DNA from: Coprothermobacter proteolyticus DSM 5265
GTDB taxonomy: Bacteria; Coprothermobacterota; Coprothermobacteria; Coprothermobacterales; Coprothermobacteraceae
Length of the DNA: 64,000 nucleotides
Assembly (NCBI RefSeq): GCF_000020945.1
Contig: NC_011295.1
Location: forward strand, 372,001 to 436,000
Direction of reading: 5' to 3'
The position numbers and the translations under genes are program-made. Of this stretch, positions 34,001 to 43,500 are shown piece by piece. The notes under the pieces were generated by a model. That model was not told the DNA's origin. It ran no database searches and was given only the letters and a program-made list of their open reading frames with translations. Position 1 is the stretch's first letter; each line of letters opens with the position of its first letter.

Positions 34001-34240
34001 ATTCGCTAAAACATCAATCGTTACAGGTGTGTTCTTTGCCGTGGTTGCAGTATCATTGTTCACAATCATACTTTCACTTGACAGCGCTGCCACTGACATT
34101 TGCGGACGTGTTGAGGTGTTTGATTCTATCCCGAACGTACCTACTGGCAAGCAGAGCGCTACTAGAAGCAGAAGAGTCAGTATGCTCTTGATTACTCTAA
34201 AGCTCTTGTTTTGCTTATCTTGCGTGGCACTTTTTATCAT
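31031..34240 (-). CDS. Large secreted protein: eight Ig-like repeats plus two copper-amine-oxidase-N type modules
   Basis: A 1069-residue exported protein. A signal peptide occupies about residues 1-37 (basic start, then ILTLLLLVALCLPVGTFG). Eight repeats of about 90 residues follow (about 61-800), each with N-x-x-P-V-A-x-x-D at the start, NDxDPDGD or similar acidic turn, YTP, GTDxFTYTVxDGxGG and a VTVxV end. This is the Big_9/cadherin-like type and probably binds calcium. Two Cu_amine_oxidN1 modules end the protein (about 810-1069): GRTLLPIRFIVEAMGG and SRTMVPLRFVAEKLGA, then a degenerate pair. The start ATG 34240 is set by GGGAGGTGGTGGCGCCA. It likely acts as a long surface stalk or adhesin. 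Confidence 0.85.
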   Translation of the reverse strand: MIKSATQDKQNKSFRVIKSILTLLLLVALCLPVGTFGIESNTSTRPQMSVAALSSESMIVNNDTATTAKNTPVTIDVLANDSDLEGGMLWLASVSTPSHGTVAINSDFSITYTPEQDWIGTDKFTYTVVKSTGEAGYGEVTVVVIENNPPVAMEDKILTRIGQEVVFSPTANDLDPENDDFYIIEISQPNNGYVQLLTPTTVSYTPYPWYKGTDSFTYTVRDTMGATSMSTVTIYVSSEGNMFAAVADAFKTMEETTTVVNPLQNDILAEGQQISISVVEPPQHGIISFLEDQRISYTPTTNWYGIDEFSYRLIDSMGRHETATVLVQVLPVQDPPVAIKDQVVTTRNTEVVISPLSNDYDPDGDHILLNGFFQPANGTAQDLGDGRVLYTPKSDWIGFDSFIYIISDGNGHTAIGTVYIEVTEQNHSPVAVNDRVSTPKNTPITVPVLDNDYDPDGDQLVVEEVGSPRYGSAIIDADNNIEYVPPLDWAGEDSFLYTISDGQGGKSVGVVTITVIEETKVLPPVASDDSAATDQNIPVDIRVLANDTDPNGLHLTIYGASKPSHGTIVILAEEGIIRYSPENNWFGTDTFTYTVVNAEGLTSQARVTVTVRGVQQEVNRNPVAKNDTATTGKNNAIKIYVLANDYDTDGDRLNIGSVTQPQNGKVTINSDRTVTYTPNKDFSGTDTFTYTVIDGKGGKSVGTVTVQVIAPNSAPTANNDTAYTRINTAVKINVLANDKDPDGDALTVEITLKPKNGSARVNTDNSVTYTPNKGFYGTDSFTYTVQDGKGGKATAVVTITVTNPTTSKKNVVITLRVGTTKYYVGEQPKYLDSQPIIKGGRTLLPIRFIVEAMGGSVAWYPQDRRVVVQLGSDMIELWIGKNKARVNGKEQAIDPNNPQVVPEIVNSRTMVPLRFVAEKLGAEVGWFDKTKHIVVIYGPYKTALFRLGNSEYLANSNMLNSRIPPMMKNNKVFFDPQPVIEHFGGSFTWNSASRTLTIRLGSRSLTHTVGTNYAVVNGARTSLDSSNSQVASMVVNQRPLLPADFVARSMNIGFVWDSMTQTLFMFYKK
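31836..34060 (-). repeat. Eight tandem Ig-like coding repeats
   Basis: Eight units of roughly 275 bases code for the repeats of the large secreted protein. The last two (closest to the modules) keep the clearest consensus NDTAxT...VLANDxDxDGD...GKGGK; the second and third are the most diverged. Divergence between units at DNA level shows they are old. Confidence 0.8.
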
Positions 34241-34365
34241 TGGCGCCACCACCTCCCATTACATATAAATCCTTCTGCATCTTTCATTATGTACTAAAAA
34301 AGACCATTGGGGCCTATTTTATAAACTGTAAGGCTGGTGCTTCGCTTTGTAAATTGCTAAAAAAG

Positions 34366-35769
34366 TTAGCTCTTACGTAGCCTCCTTAGAACCATGTCTT
34401 TGGGCATGGCTTCCATGAGGTGGAATAGGGAAGGTCCCACGGATTTACCGCTGATTACTGCTCTGATAAATGGGAAGTAGTCGCGTGGTTTTATACCTTT
34501 GTCCTGAGCATACTGCCTCAGCACAGCTTCGATGTGATCTGCGTCCCACACCGTAGCGTCAAGCTGCTCAGCCAAACCTCCCAGTGGCAAATCCTTTGCC
34601 AAAAGCTCCTGTGCTTTTTCATCCACTGTGAAATCATCAGTGAAGATGTAGTCAGCCAGTTCAACAAAGTCTTTCAAGGTGCGCATACGCTCTACCAAGA
34701 GTGGAATTAGCCTCAGGTGGTAAGGTTCAATCTGGAATCCTTTCGCTTCCGCAAAGGGCCTTATGCGGTCCAGAAGTTCTTCTGGAGGAAGCATTTTCAT
34801 GTGTTCGCGGTTTATGTAGTAGAGCTTATCGGGGTCAAATACCGCTGGGTGCAAGCCAATCTTTTTTGGGTCGAAAAGATCAATGAGTTCTTGTTTAGTG
34901 TAGACTTCTCTGTCTGGGTCATAGGACGCACCCAGCAAGGCGAGGAAGTTAAACAGCGCTTCAGGTAGGAACCCTTCGTCGCGATATGCTTCCACGCCCA
35001 CGGCACCGTGCCTCTTGGAAAGTTTGGTTTTGTCCTTCCCCAAGATCATGGGGACATGTCCAAACTCGGGTGTTTCCCAGCCCAGTGCTTCATAAATAAG
35101 GATTTGCTTAGGGGTGTTGGGTATGTGATCTTCTCCTCTGAGCACGTGAGTAACACCCATTGTGTGGTCGTCTATGACCACGGCGAAGTTGTAAGTGGGT
35201 GTACCATCACTTCTCACCAAGATGAAATCGTCCAGTTCACTACTGTTAATCTCAATGTGGCCTTTGACCATGTCGTCCCATGCGATTATGCCTCTATCTT
35301 GCGGTACTTTCAGCCTAACAGCAAAGGGCATGCCTTTGTTGAGCCGCTCTTCAATCTCTTCTTGGGTAAGTCGTGAGCAGCGTCCATCGTAACGTGTTGG
35401 GAGTCCTTGCTGACGCTGCTGCTCTCGCATCTGCTCTAGCTCCTCGGTGGTACAAAAGCAGCGATAAGCTTTGCCTTCCTCCAGAAGTTTTTGGGTGTAC
35501 TGCTGGTAAATGTGCATGCGTTCAGATTGGTGGTAAGGTCCTTCGTCCCAATCCAAGCCCAGCCATTTCATGGAAATCAGTATTTGCTCAGAGTACTCGG
35601 GTTTACTGCGCTCAGGGTCAGTGTCCTCGATGCGCAGCAAGAACGTTCCTCCAAACTTTTTTGCAAAAAGGTAGTTAAAAAGAGCTGTTCTGGCTCCTCC
35701 CACGTGCAAATAACCAGTAGGTGAAGGAGCAAATCGAGTCTTTATGTGTGTGGAGTCGTTAACACTCAT
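34366..35769 (-). CDS. gltX: Glutamyl-tRNA synthetase
   Basis: A 467-residue class I synthetase that charges tRNA-Glu (and, in many bacteria, tRNA-Gln as a misacylated intermediate). The HIGH-type motif lies in RFAPSPTGYLHVGGARTAL; the KMSKS-type motif is KTKLSKRHGAV; CFC...RYDGRC form the zinc-binding insertion; the anticodon-binding helical domain is complete at the C-terminus. The start overlaps the alaS stop by four bases (ATGA), so alaS and gltX form a leftward operon. No T-box leader is seen upstream of alaS. Confidence 0.97.
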   Translation of the reverse strand: MSVNDSTHIKTRFAPSPTGYLHVGGARTALFNYLFAKKFGGTFLLRIEDTDPERSKPEYSEQILISMKWLGLDWDEGPYHQSERMHIYQQYTQKLLEEGKAYRCFCTTEELEQMREQQRQQGLPTRYDGRCSRLTQEEIEERLNKGMPFAVRLKVPQDRGIIAWDDMVKGHIEINSSELDDFILVRSDGTPTYNFAVVIDDHTMGVTHVLRGEDHIPNTPKQILIYEALGWETPEFGHVPMILGKDKTKLSKRHGAVGVEAYRDEGFLPEALFNFLALLGASYDPDREVYTKQELIDLFDPKKIGLHPAVFDPDKLYYINREHMKMLPPEELLDRIRPFAEAKGFQIEPYHLRLIPLLVERMRTLKDFVELADYIFTDDFTVDEKAQELLAKDLPLGGLAEQLDATVWDADHIEAVLRQYAQDKGIKPRDYFPFIRAVISGKSVGPSLFHLMEAMPKDMVLRRLRKS

Positions 35770-38396
35770 GCTAAACCAAGCCTCCTTTTACATTCGTAGA
35801 TGGCTTGCTGCACTGCCACGGACAAGCGAGATGCATCAGTGCCTCCCGCCTGTACCAGTGTGGGGCGTCCGCCACCTTTACCTCCTATGTAGGAAGCTGC
35901 CATGTTCACTACTTCACGGAGGTTTACCTTCTCGGCCACATCAGGTGACGCTGCCAAGACCAAGACGGGTTTTTCATTGTTCAAGGTTCCCAAAGCCGCC
36001 ACAAAAGGTTTGTTAAAACTTCTCATGGCATCAACAGCAATGATGAGCGCACTGGGGTCTCTGGGTGGGAACACTGCATTTATGAACTTAATGCCGTTTA
36101 TCTCCTCTGCTTTGGTAAAGAGTTCTTTTCCTTCAGCAGTGTGTACCCGTTCAATAAGGTGCTTGATTTCTTTGTCCTTTTCTTTTAAGTCCTGGTTCAG
36201 TTTTTGTAGTTTTTGCACGACCATGTCTTTGGACGTATCCAGCTCCTCTGCTACATCTTTAACCAACTTTTCTAAATTCCACAAATGCTCCAGAGCCTTT
36301 TTCCCTGTGATGGCTTCAATTCTTCTTATACCTTGACTGCTTGCTGATTCGCTTATGATATGGAACAAACCAATGTCGCCTGTTCGCTTTGCGTGAGTAC
36401 CACCGCAAAGCTCCATGGACCAGTCGGGCACTTCAACTACTCTGACGGTTTCACCATATTTTTCCCCAAAGAGCGCCATGGCACCCATCTTCTTCGCTTC
36501 ATCCAGACTGGTGAAGAATATGTTCACCTCTTTGTTTTCTAGTACTTGCTCGTTAACCAGACGCTCCACTTCTTGAATCTGGGCGGGGGACATGCTTTCA
36601 AAGTGACTAAAGTCAAAACGGAACCAATCTGGTCCAACTTTTGAACCACCCTGTCTGACGTGATCTCCAAGCACGCGCCTAAGAGCTGCATGCAAAAGGT
36701 GAGTGGCTGTGTGTGCCCTTTGCATGGCTTTACGCCTTTCTATGTCCACCTGCAAAAAGGCTTGCTGTCCTTCTTTAATTACACCTGAAGTTACCTGTCC
36801 GTAATGTACAATCACATTACCGCCTAAGACCTTCTGCACATCATCTACGCGGAACGTGCCTGTTTCAGTGGTGATAATGCCGTGGTCTGCTTCCTGTCCT
36901 CCACTTTCAGCGTAGAAGGGGGTGTGCTCCACTATGATGGCACCTTCATCGCCTTCGTGAAGCTCTGTTCGGCTATTGTCCTTTACCGTTGCAATGATGG
37001 TGGAGCTGTCTTCCAACTGGTCATACCCAGTGAACTCAGTCTTTATGTTCCCCACAAGACGAGTAAAAATGGTGTCGGTGAGAACTGCTTCTCCGCCTTT
37101 CCAAGAAGCTCTGGACTGCTCCTTGTACTGCTCGATAATCTGGTTTAGCTTCTCTTTATCCGTGCTAAGGTTATTTTCCTGCAGTACATCGTCGATGATG
37201 TCCAAAGGCAAACCGTAGGTATCGTAAAGTCTGAACACTTCTTCAGCAGGCACTTCTTTGATGCCCTGCTTTTTCATTTGCTGGACAAGTTCATCTAGGT
37301 AGCGCTGGCTACTGCTCAAGGTACGCAGGAACGCTTCTTCTTCCTGCTTGATGAGTTTCATGGAAAGGTCTTGGCCACCGATGAGCTCTGGATACCAGTT
37401 CTTATAATGTTCAACGACAACGGGCACGATGTTGTACAGGAACGGTTCTTCTTTACCAAGCTGTAATCCGTACCTGACTGAGCGGCGAGCAATGCGTCTT
37501 ATAACATAACCTCTGCCCTCATTGGAAGGAACAGCGCCGTCTGTTATGGCAAAGGTGAGTGCTCTTATGTGATCAGCAATAACACGAAAAGCGACTAAGT
37601 TTTCTTCGTATTTCTTGCCCGTTAGCTGCCCAATGGCTTCTATGATGGGCTGGAAAAGATCCGTTTCAAAGTTTGTGGGTTTTCCTTGCATGATGGCAGC
37701 CATGCGCTCAAGGCCCATCCCTGTATCGATGTTCTTTCTGGGTAAATCAGAAAGGTTGCCGTTTTCGTCTTGGTAGTACTGGGTAAAGACCAAATTCCAG
37801 AACTCGCGGAACCGTTCTCCCTCTGCTGCAGGTCCTTTTGAAGGGTCATCGCAAGGCCACTCTTCACCCATGTCGTAGTGAATCTCACTGCAAGGTCCAC
37901 ATGGACCTGTGGGTCCAGGAGGCCCCCAGAAGTTTTCTTCTTTTCCCATACGGACTATGCGGTTTTCTGGAAGTCCTACCAAGTTATGCCATATGTCAAA
38001 GGATTCATCGTCATCTTGGTAAATGGTTACCCAAAGGCGCTCTGGTGGAAGTTTGAAACGCTGAGTAACCAACTCCCATGCCCAAAGAATGGCTTCTTTC
38101 TTGAAGTAATCGCCAATGGAAAAGTTTCCCAGCATTTCAAAAAAGGTGTGGTGCCGTGAAGTGTGACCCACGTTTTCCAGATCACCCGTTCTGAGGCATT
38201 TTTGAACTGTGGTTATGCGCTTGGCAGGAGGCTGTGCCTGGCCTAAGAAATAAGGCTTAAACTGCACCATGCCAGCACTGGTGAACATGAGAGTGGGATC
38301 GTCAGGCAGCAAGGAAGACGAAGGCAAACGTAGATGACCTTTCTCTTCAAAGAAACTTAGGTAAACTGAGCGTATTTCATCTCCAGACATATACAT
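35766..38396 (-). CDS. alaS: Alanyl-tRNA synthetase
   Basis: An 876-residue class II synthetase of normal length. Aminoacylation domain at the N-terminus: GHLRLPSSSLLPDDPTLMFTSAGM, HHTFFEMLGNFSIGDYFK, then GMGLERMA. The editing domain has the zinc ligands HTATHLLH and CGGTHAKRTGDIGLF. The C-terminal oligomerisation/C-Ala domain ends with GGKGGGRPTLVQAGG. Two start codons are possible, 38396 and 38390; AAAGGATGGTGCAACAGCTCT favours the first weakly. gltX follows with a four-base overlap. Confidence 0.97.
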   Translation of the reverse strand: MYMSGDEIRSVYLSFFEEKGHLRLPSSSLLPDDPTLMFTSAGMVQFKPYFLGQAQPPAKRITTVQKCLRTGDLENVGHTSRHHTFFEMLGNFSIGDYFKKEAILWAWELVTQRFKLPPERLWVTIYQDDDESFDIWHNLVGLPENRIVRMGKEENFWGPPGPTGPCGPCSEIHYDMGEEWPCDDPSKGPAAEGERFREFWNLVFTQYYQDENGNLSDLPRKNIDTGMGLERMAAIMQGKPTNFETDLFQPIIEAIGQLTGKKYEENLVAFRVIADHIRALTFAITDGAVPSNEGRGYVIRRIARRSVRYGLQLGKEEPFLYNIVPVVVEHYKNWYPELIGGQDLSMKLIKQEEEAFLRTLSSSQRYLDELVQQMKKQGIKEVPAEEVFRLYDTYGLPLDIIDDVLQENNLSTDKEKLNQIIEQYKEQSRASWKGGEAVLTDTIFTRLVGNIKTEFTGYDQLEDSSTIIATVKDNSRTELHEGDEGAIIVEHTPFYAESGGQEADHGIITTETGTFRVDDVQKVLGGNVIVHYGQVTSGVIKEGQQAFLQVDIERRKAMQRAHTATHLLHAALRRVLGDHVRQGGSKVGPDWFRFDFSHFESMSPAQIQEVERLVNEQVLENKEVNIFFTSLDEAKKMGAMALFGEKYGETVRVVEVPDWSMELCGGTHAKRTGDIGLFHIISESASSQGIRRIEAITGKKALEHLWNLEKLVKDVAEELDTSKDMVVQKLQKLNQDLKEKDKEIKHLIERVHTAEGKELFTKAEEINGIKFINAVFPPRDPSALIIAVDAMRSFNKPFVAALGTLNNEKPVLVLAASPDVAEKVNLREVVNMAASYIGGKGGGRPTLVQAGGTDASRLSVAVQQAIYECKRRLGLA

Positions 38397-38496
38397 AGAG
38401 CTGTTGCACCATCCTTTCTATGGTTAGAAAAAACTTTGGACTCTTCAGTATGCTTACTTACTTAACGTATATTAAGTATTTTAAATCATGAAGCTT

Positions 38497-39351
38497 CTAA
38501 GCGTCACCAAGCTCCTGCTTTTCTCTTAAAAATGCTACGCATTGGTCGTAGTAATGCTTGTGGGGGTTCTCTGTAGTGGGTGTTTTAGGTGCTCTGTGAC
38601 GAAACAGTGCCCACGCCTTATAAAGCTGTATAACTTCAGGTTTGCTTTGAACCAAGGCACCCCAAACAGCTTTTTTACCGTGGGTGCATAGGCAGGCAGG
38701 TGGATCGGCAAGGTCCATGTGCTCCAAATCCCAGCACAGGTTTGTCAGTTTTGGAGGTAAACCAAACAGCTCTGGGTAGTGGTGTGCTTCGCATGCTGAG
38801 GTTCTAATGGGTGCTAGGGGCGGCAAATTGGTTGAAGGTACTTTTAATGGAAGCTGGAAAAAGTCTTTAAGAATCTCTATGGCTTTTAGCCATTCTGGAG
38901 ATAGTATCATTTTTAGATATTCCTGGTAAAGTCGGCCTTCGTTCACTTGCCTTAGCAGTAAAAGGCCGTCCACCTTGTCTCCCACAGGTGTTAGACCAAG
39001 TTCAGCGCACAGCTTGGCAGCTCTTAAAACCCTTATTGGGTCTTCTTCCAGCCTTTCTTTCTCCACGGACAGCTGTCTGTTAAAAAGGTCTTCTAACCCA
39101 CCTCGTGGGTCATAGTAGTTTCCTTGGAAATCCAGTGCCATGGCATTCATGGGAAAATCGCGTTTTTGCAGGTTAAGCTGTGAGCTTACATCGACAATTT
39201 TGCCGCCTATGATGTAGCGATAAGTTAGGACATCTTTTCCCAAAACAACCTTGGGTTCAAAGGGCACATGTGCGTCGCTTATGATATCATAATCTTTGGG
39301 CGGTTTGCCCAATATGATGTCTCGCAAACAGCCGCCAACTAAGAAATCCAT
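38497..39351 (-). CDS. CCA tRNA nucleotidyltransferase/poly(A) polymerase-like protein, short form
   Basis: A 284-residue member of the class II nucleotidyltransferase family that adds or repairs tRNA CCA ends. The head domain has DFLVGGCLRDIILGKPPKDYDIIS with the DxD metal site, IVDVS, KRDFPMNAMALD and the ribose-binding EEDPIRVLRAAKL. The later domains are shorter and weakly conserved than in the usual 400-residue enzymes, with no HD domain, so the exact specificity (full CCA, or A only) is uncertain. It is divergent from rplM. ATG 39351 is six bases after TACAAT without a ribosome site; the longer frame to 39471 has no conserved sequence. Confidence 0.82.
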   Translation of the reverse strand: MDFLVGGCLRDIILGKPPKDYDIISDAHVPFEPKVVLGKDVLTYRYIIGGKIVDVSSQLNLQKRDFPMNAMALDFQGNYYDPRGGLEDLFNRQLSVEKERLEEDPIRVLRAAKLCAELGLTPVGDKVDGLLLLRQVNEGRLYQEYLKMILSPEWLKAIEILKDFFQLPLKVPSTNLPPLAPIRTSACEAHHYPELFGLPPKLTNLCWDLEHMDLADPPACLCTHGKKAVWGALVQSKPEVIQLYKAWALFRHRAPKTPTTENPHKHYYDQCVAFLREKQELGDA

Positions 39352-39357
39352 GTTATT

Positions 39358-39363
39358 ATTGTA
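39358..39363 (-). promoter_or_regulatory. -10 box of the CCA-transferase-like gene (leaderless type)
   Basis: On the minus strand TACAAT ends six bases (AATAAC) before ATG 39351. No Shine-Dalgarno sequence is present. Confidence 0.5.
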
Positions 39364-39460
39364 TATTGTAAAATTGGTATGGTCTGGTAAAGAACGTACT
39401 ATTTGATATGCTGTTTCAGCAGTAAAAGTAACAAGATGGTTAATGGAAGGAGGAAACACC

Positions 39461-39892
39461 GTGAAAACCATAATGGCAAAACCAGGTCAGGTAGAAAGAA
39501 AGTGGTACGTGGTTGATGCTGCTGGTAAGCCGCTAGGAAGGCTGTCAGCTGGCATTGCACGTATCCTCATGGGCAAGCACAAACCCATCTGGACACCTGG
39601 CGTGGATTGTGGCGATTTCGTTATTGTGATCAATGCAGAGAAGGTAGCTTTGAGTGGCTCTAAAGAACTCAAGAAAGTGTATTATGACCACTCTGGTTAT
39701 CTGGGTGGCCAGCGAGTTACACCAGCCTGGCAGCTAAGGCAGAAAAAGCCAGAGCAGCTCATTTACAGATCAGTGAAGGGCATGCTGCCCAAGAATAGTT
39801 TGGGACGCAGGCAGATCACTCACTTGAAGGTTTATGCGGGACCGGAACATCCGCATCAGGCTCAGCAGCCTGAGAAGATTGAGCTGCCATAA
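39461..39892 (+). CDS. rplM: Ribosomal protein L13 (uL13)
   Basis: A 143-residue L13, the early-assembly protein of the large subunit. [48 protein letters not shown] and [26 protein letters not shown] are diagnostic. The start is GTG 39461: GGAGG sits seven bases upstream, while the ATG at 39473 is too far and a frame start at 39443 lies before the ribosome site. rpsI follows after 26 bases, the universal L13-S9 pair. Confidence 0.97.
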   Translation: MKTIMAKPGQVERKWYVVDAAGKPLGRLSAGIARILMGKHKPIWTPGVDCGDFVIVINAEKVALSGSKELKKVYYDHSGYLGGQRVTPAWQLRQKKPEQLIYRSVKGMLPKNSLGRRQITHLKVYAGPEHPHQAQQPEKIELP

Positions 39893-39918
39893 AAGGGCAA
39901 AGGAGATAGGAGGGAAAT

Positions 39919-40320
39919 ATGCAAGCACAAGCACCGGTAGTAGGTAGAAGAAAAAGGGCAGTTGCCAGAGTCAGATTGGTGCCTGGGACCGGTCGCATCC
40001 TTGTAAACGGGCATGATTACAAAGAGTACTTCCACCGAGTAACCTTGGAAAAGGTTGTTGAGAAGCCTTTTGAAGCCACTGGTACTCTGGGACAGTATGA
40101 TGTTTTCGCTCGCGTAGAAGGCGGCGGCAAGAGCGGTCAGGCAGATGCCATCAGACTGGGTATTGCCCGGGCACTGGTCAGATTGAATCCTGAGTGGCGT
40201 AAACCACTAAGGCAAACCAAGTTGGTTTACTCTCTGCTTACCAGAGATCCCAGGGAGAAAGAACGTAAGAAATACGGACTGCACGGAGCTCGTAGGGCTC
40301 GTCAGTACAGAAAACGTTAG
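39919..40320 (+). CDS. rpsI: Ribosomal protein S9 (uS9)
   Basis: A 133-residue S9 of the small subunit. GRRKRAVARVRLVPGTGRILVNG, GQYDVFARVEGGGKSGQADAIRLGIARALV and the C-terminal KKYGLHGARRARQYRKR, whose final basic tail reaches the P-site tRNA, are all present. AGATAGGAGGGAAAT precedes ATG 39919. A tRNA-Arg gene follows 33 bases after the stop. Confidence 0.97.
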   Translation: MQAQAPVVGRRKRAVARVRLVPGTGRILVNGHDYKEYFHRVTLEKVVEKPFEATGTLGQYDVFARVEGGGKSGQADAIRLGIARALVRLNPEWRKPLRQTKLVYSLLTRDPREKERKKYGLHGARRARQYRKR

Positions 40321-40353
40321 AAACGCGTTAAAATATTATTGTCACTGTTAGGT

Positions 40354-40430
40354 GCGCCTGTGGCTCAATTGGATAGAGCAGCGGACTACGGATCCGCAGG
40401 TTGGGGGTTCGAGTCCCTCCAGGCGCGCCA
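40354..40430 (+). tRNA. tRNA-Arg (anticodon ACG)
   Basis: 77 bases with encoded CCA. Acceptor GCGCCTG (40354-40360) pairs with CAGGCGC (40420-40426). The anticodon stem GCGGA/TCCGC holds the loop CTACGGA, anticodon ACG, which after A34 deamination by TadA (49069-49533) reads CGN arginine codons. The T loop is GGTTCGAGTCC. Confidence 0.96.
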
Positions 40431-40461
40431 TTTTTTATTGCAGAAGTTTCGGCGCAAATTA

Positions 40462-40493
40462 AAAGGGGCTCCTCTACTGGGAGCCCCTTTCTG
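40462..40493. terminator. Bidirectional terminator after tRNA-Arg and the SLH gene
   Basis: AAAGGGGCTCC (40462-40472) pairs with GGAGCCCCTTT (40480-40490) around TCTACTG. T at the end on the plus strand and the A-rich start (T on the minus strand) allow termination from both sides. Confidence 0.85.
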
Positions 40494-40517
40494 CAACTTA
40501 AATGTATAGTTTACACT

Positions 40518-43500
40518 TTACACGTTTGGTGGTATGACGCCAGCTGCTTGAAGCACACGTTTAAGCATGACCACTGCTTCTGCGCGTGTGGCGTTGGCTT
40601 GTGGATCGAAGGTGCCATCAGGTCTGCCTAGGACAATGCCTTTCTGCACTGCTGCCGCAACTTCCTTTTTGGCCCAGCTGCTTATCTTGGCCTGGTCAGT
40701 AAACCTTGACAGTAATGCATCTACTTCTTCCTCTTCAACAGTCCAGTTCATAGCTCTTACGATAAACGCTGCGATTTGTTCTCTGGTTACCTGAGCGTAT
40801 GGCCTGAATGTGCCATCTTCAAAGCCAATGGCAATGCCTACCTTGTGTGCAGCTTCTACTTCAGCAGCGAACCAAGCGTCAGGAGGTACGTCTTTGAAGG
40901 ACGTTTCGCTCACGGGTTCTACCGGTACATCAAGTGACCGTACCAGTAAAGCCACAAACTCCGCTCTGGTGACGCTACCATCAGGGTTGAACTTGTTGTC
41001 GCCAACACCTTTTGCAATGCCCAAGCCGGCCATGAGTTCTATATCATGCTGTGCCCAGTGTCCTTGAATGTCATCAAAAGTCTGTGTGGGGAGTCCAACG
41101 GTGGTGAAGCTGAACGTGTAAGCCTCCTTGAGTGGATTACCAGCTACATCTTTTACAGCCCCTGCTGGTATGGTAACTGTGTACTTGGTGGAGTACTCAA
41201 GACGGGCATTTGGTCTAATGGTTAGATCAGAACCACTGATTTCCACTTTTGTGCTTATCTCTTTTCCTTCTGCATTTTTAAGTACTATATCTGCGAATGC
41301 ATCTCCGGCTACTATGTCTTCATTGAAGGTAACCTTTATCACTTTGTCCAGAGCAACGTCAACTGCACCGTTTGCAGGGTCTGTGCTTTCCACCTCAGGC
41401 GCGGTCGTGTCAGGTTCAGCCATGGTGGTGAAGCTAAATGAAACGTCTTTAGGTAGTGGATTATCAGCTGTATCTTTGACTGCACCTGCCGGTATGGTAA
41501 CTGTGTACTCAGTGGAGTAAGCCAATGGATCGCTAGGTGTAATGGTGAGCACACTAGCAGTAAGTGTGGTAGTCACAGCAACAGTAGCGCCTTTTGCATC
41601 GGCTAAGGTGATCTTATCAAAGTTAGTAGCACTTACCACATCTTCATTGAAGGTAACCTTTATCACTTTGTCAATTGGTACATTTGTGGCATTGTTAACT
41701 GGATCAGTGTTAACCACAGTAGGAGCAGCAGTATCTAGCACTTTTTCTAATACAGCGTATTTACTGAAGTGCGTAGTTTCAAAGACCATACACTTGGTAT
41801 CCTGGTCGAAGCTGGAAGAGATTTCTTCCCATGCCTCTGTGTTCTCGTTGAACCTAGCAACTGTGAGCAAGCCAGCAGCAGCTAACTCTTGTTTATCGCT
41901 TGGAACGGGCACATACACTTTGACATTTCCGCCTAAATCAGTGATATCTTCGCGGCTTCCGTCAGACTTCACAAGTTCCATAGTGATTTCAAAAATCGCA
42001 CCCGCTAGTTTATACTGATCGGCGTTAGTAGCTTGTCCATGAAGTTCCTCTGCAGCAGTGCTGGATAATTCAGCAACCTTTATTTCTACCTGAGCACCTG
42101 TTAATTCGGCCAAATTAGACACAACTGCGGCAGGCAATTCCATTTGAACTTCTCCTATGTTAACAACCACTGGTTTCTCTGTTTCCCCTATGATAGCTAG
42201 TTGGTCTAACGTCAGAGCGAGTGTATCTTCTCCTTCTGGAGCACTTAGGACTACTTCGCCCGTTTCTTCGGCCTCACTTATAGCTTCCTCGATTGCGCTG
42301 TCGGGTAATGGTTCCTCAGCTCCGGGCGGTGTGGGTTCCTCTGGTGGTGGAGGTGGTGGCGGTAGAGGTCGCGCTGCTGTTGTAAAGCTCCAGCTGAACG
42401 CTCTGTTGAAAACCGTTGGACCGTCGATAGCCACAGCATTAAGCGCTGTTAATGGGACTGGTTCTTCCTTTTCGATCTTGGCATAGAATGTGCCTTCAGG
42501 TACGTTCACAGTGTATGAAGTTCCGTATGCAAACGGTGGATGAGTTATCACCACAGTCTTTTTATCATCCGCTAGACTTGCAGAAACGTTACTTAGTGAG
42601 CCGATGGTTATTGAAGGTTCTGACACCATTTCCACTGGGTAGTTGAAGACCAACTTTACTTCTGCATTAAGGGCAACGCCTGTGCTGCCGTGGGCTGGCA
42701 CCTTAGTAGCTACTGAGTCAAGGCTCACAAGGTCCGTCATTTGTTCATCAGCATACCAATCGTAAATGACAATTGGTCCAGCAAGTGTCGCACTGAATGG
42801 CCCTTCGTCTGTTCCCCAGTAGTTACCGGAAGCGTAGAGGGTTGAGGTGGAGCGATTGACGACTTCACCTTTGATGTTTGCGTTGGCCACTCTTAAGGTG
42901 CCTTCTGTATTCTGGCTTATAATTATTGCCGCGAAATCGGTTTGACTGTCTGGCGATAAGTTATTTTCGTTATTAACAATGAAACTACCGCCTTCAATAT
43001 CGAGCATGTCATTTCTTTGGTCCGTCCCAGCATTTACACCAAAACGGACTGCGTAGCTGTCGCCGTAGACGATTCTAGGAACAACTTCTATGTCGGTATC
43101 AATGATACTTAATTTCCCGCCATTTTCGAAGTTAATGCCACTCTTTACATCAGAAATTGATGAATTCCTAACAGTTAGTTCTTTTGCGTAGCCACCTATG
43201 GTGACGTAGTATCCATTAGTGAATGTGCAATTATCTATGGTAATAACCGCTTGAGGGTTGGTTACAGGAACATAAATTGCAAGTGCACCCCATTTGTATT
43301 TTTCATTGTTCTCGGTAGGTACAAGAAATCCATTTGCATCAAAGTCACAGTTCATTATTTGTATGTCGCTAACACCCTCGTTTATGTCAATGTTATGATA
43401 GTATTTTCCATTGGTTGGAGCAAGCCCTTCTGGGACTTTAAGTTTAAGGTTTTCGATTCTTGTTCCACTGGCACCGCTGTTCAGTTTTATGGTAGTCCAG

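Noticed and set aside
38397-38496. T-box riboswitch upstream of alaS-gltX
   Set aside because: The spacer is only about 100 bases and has neither the T-box sequence nor a terminator/antiterminator pair.
41128-42486. Serine/threonine-rich frames antisense to the SLH gene
   Set aside because: Shadow frames of the Ig-like and linker coding sequence; no start signals or family features.
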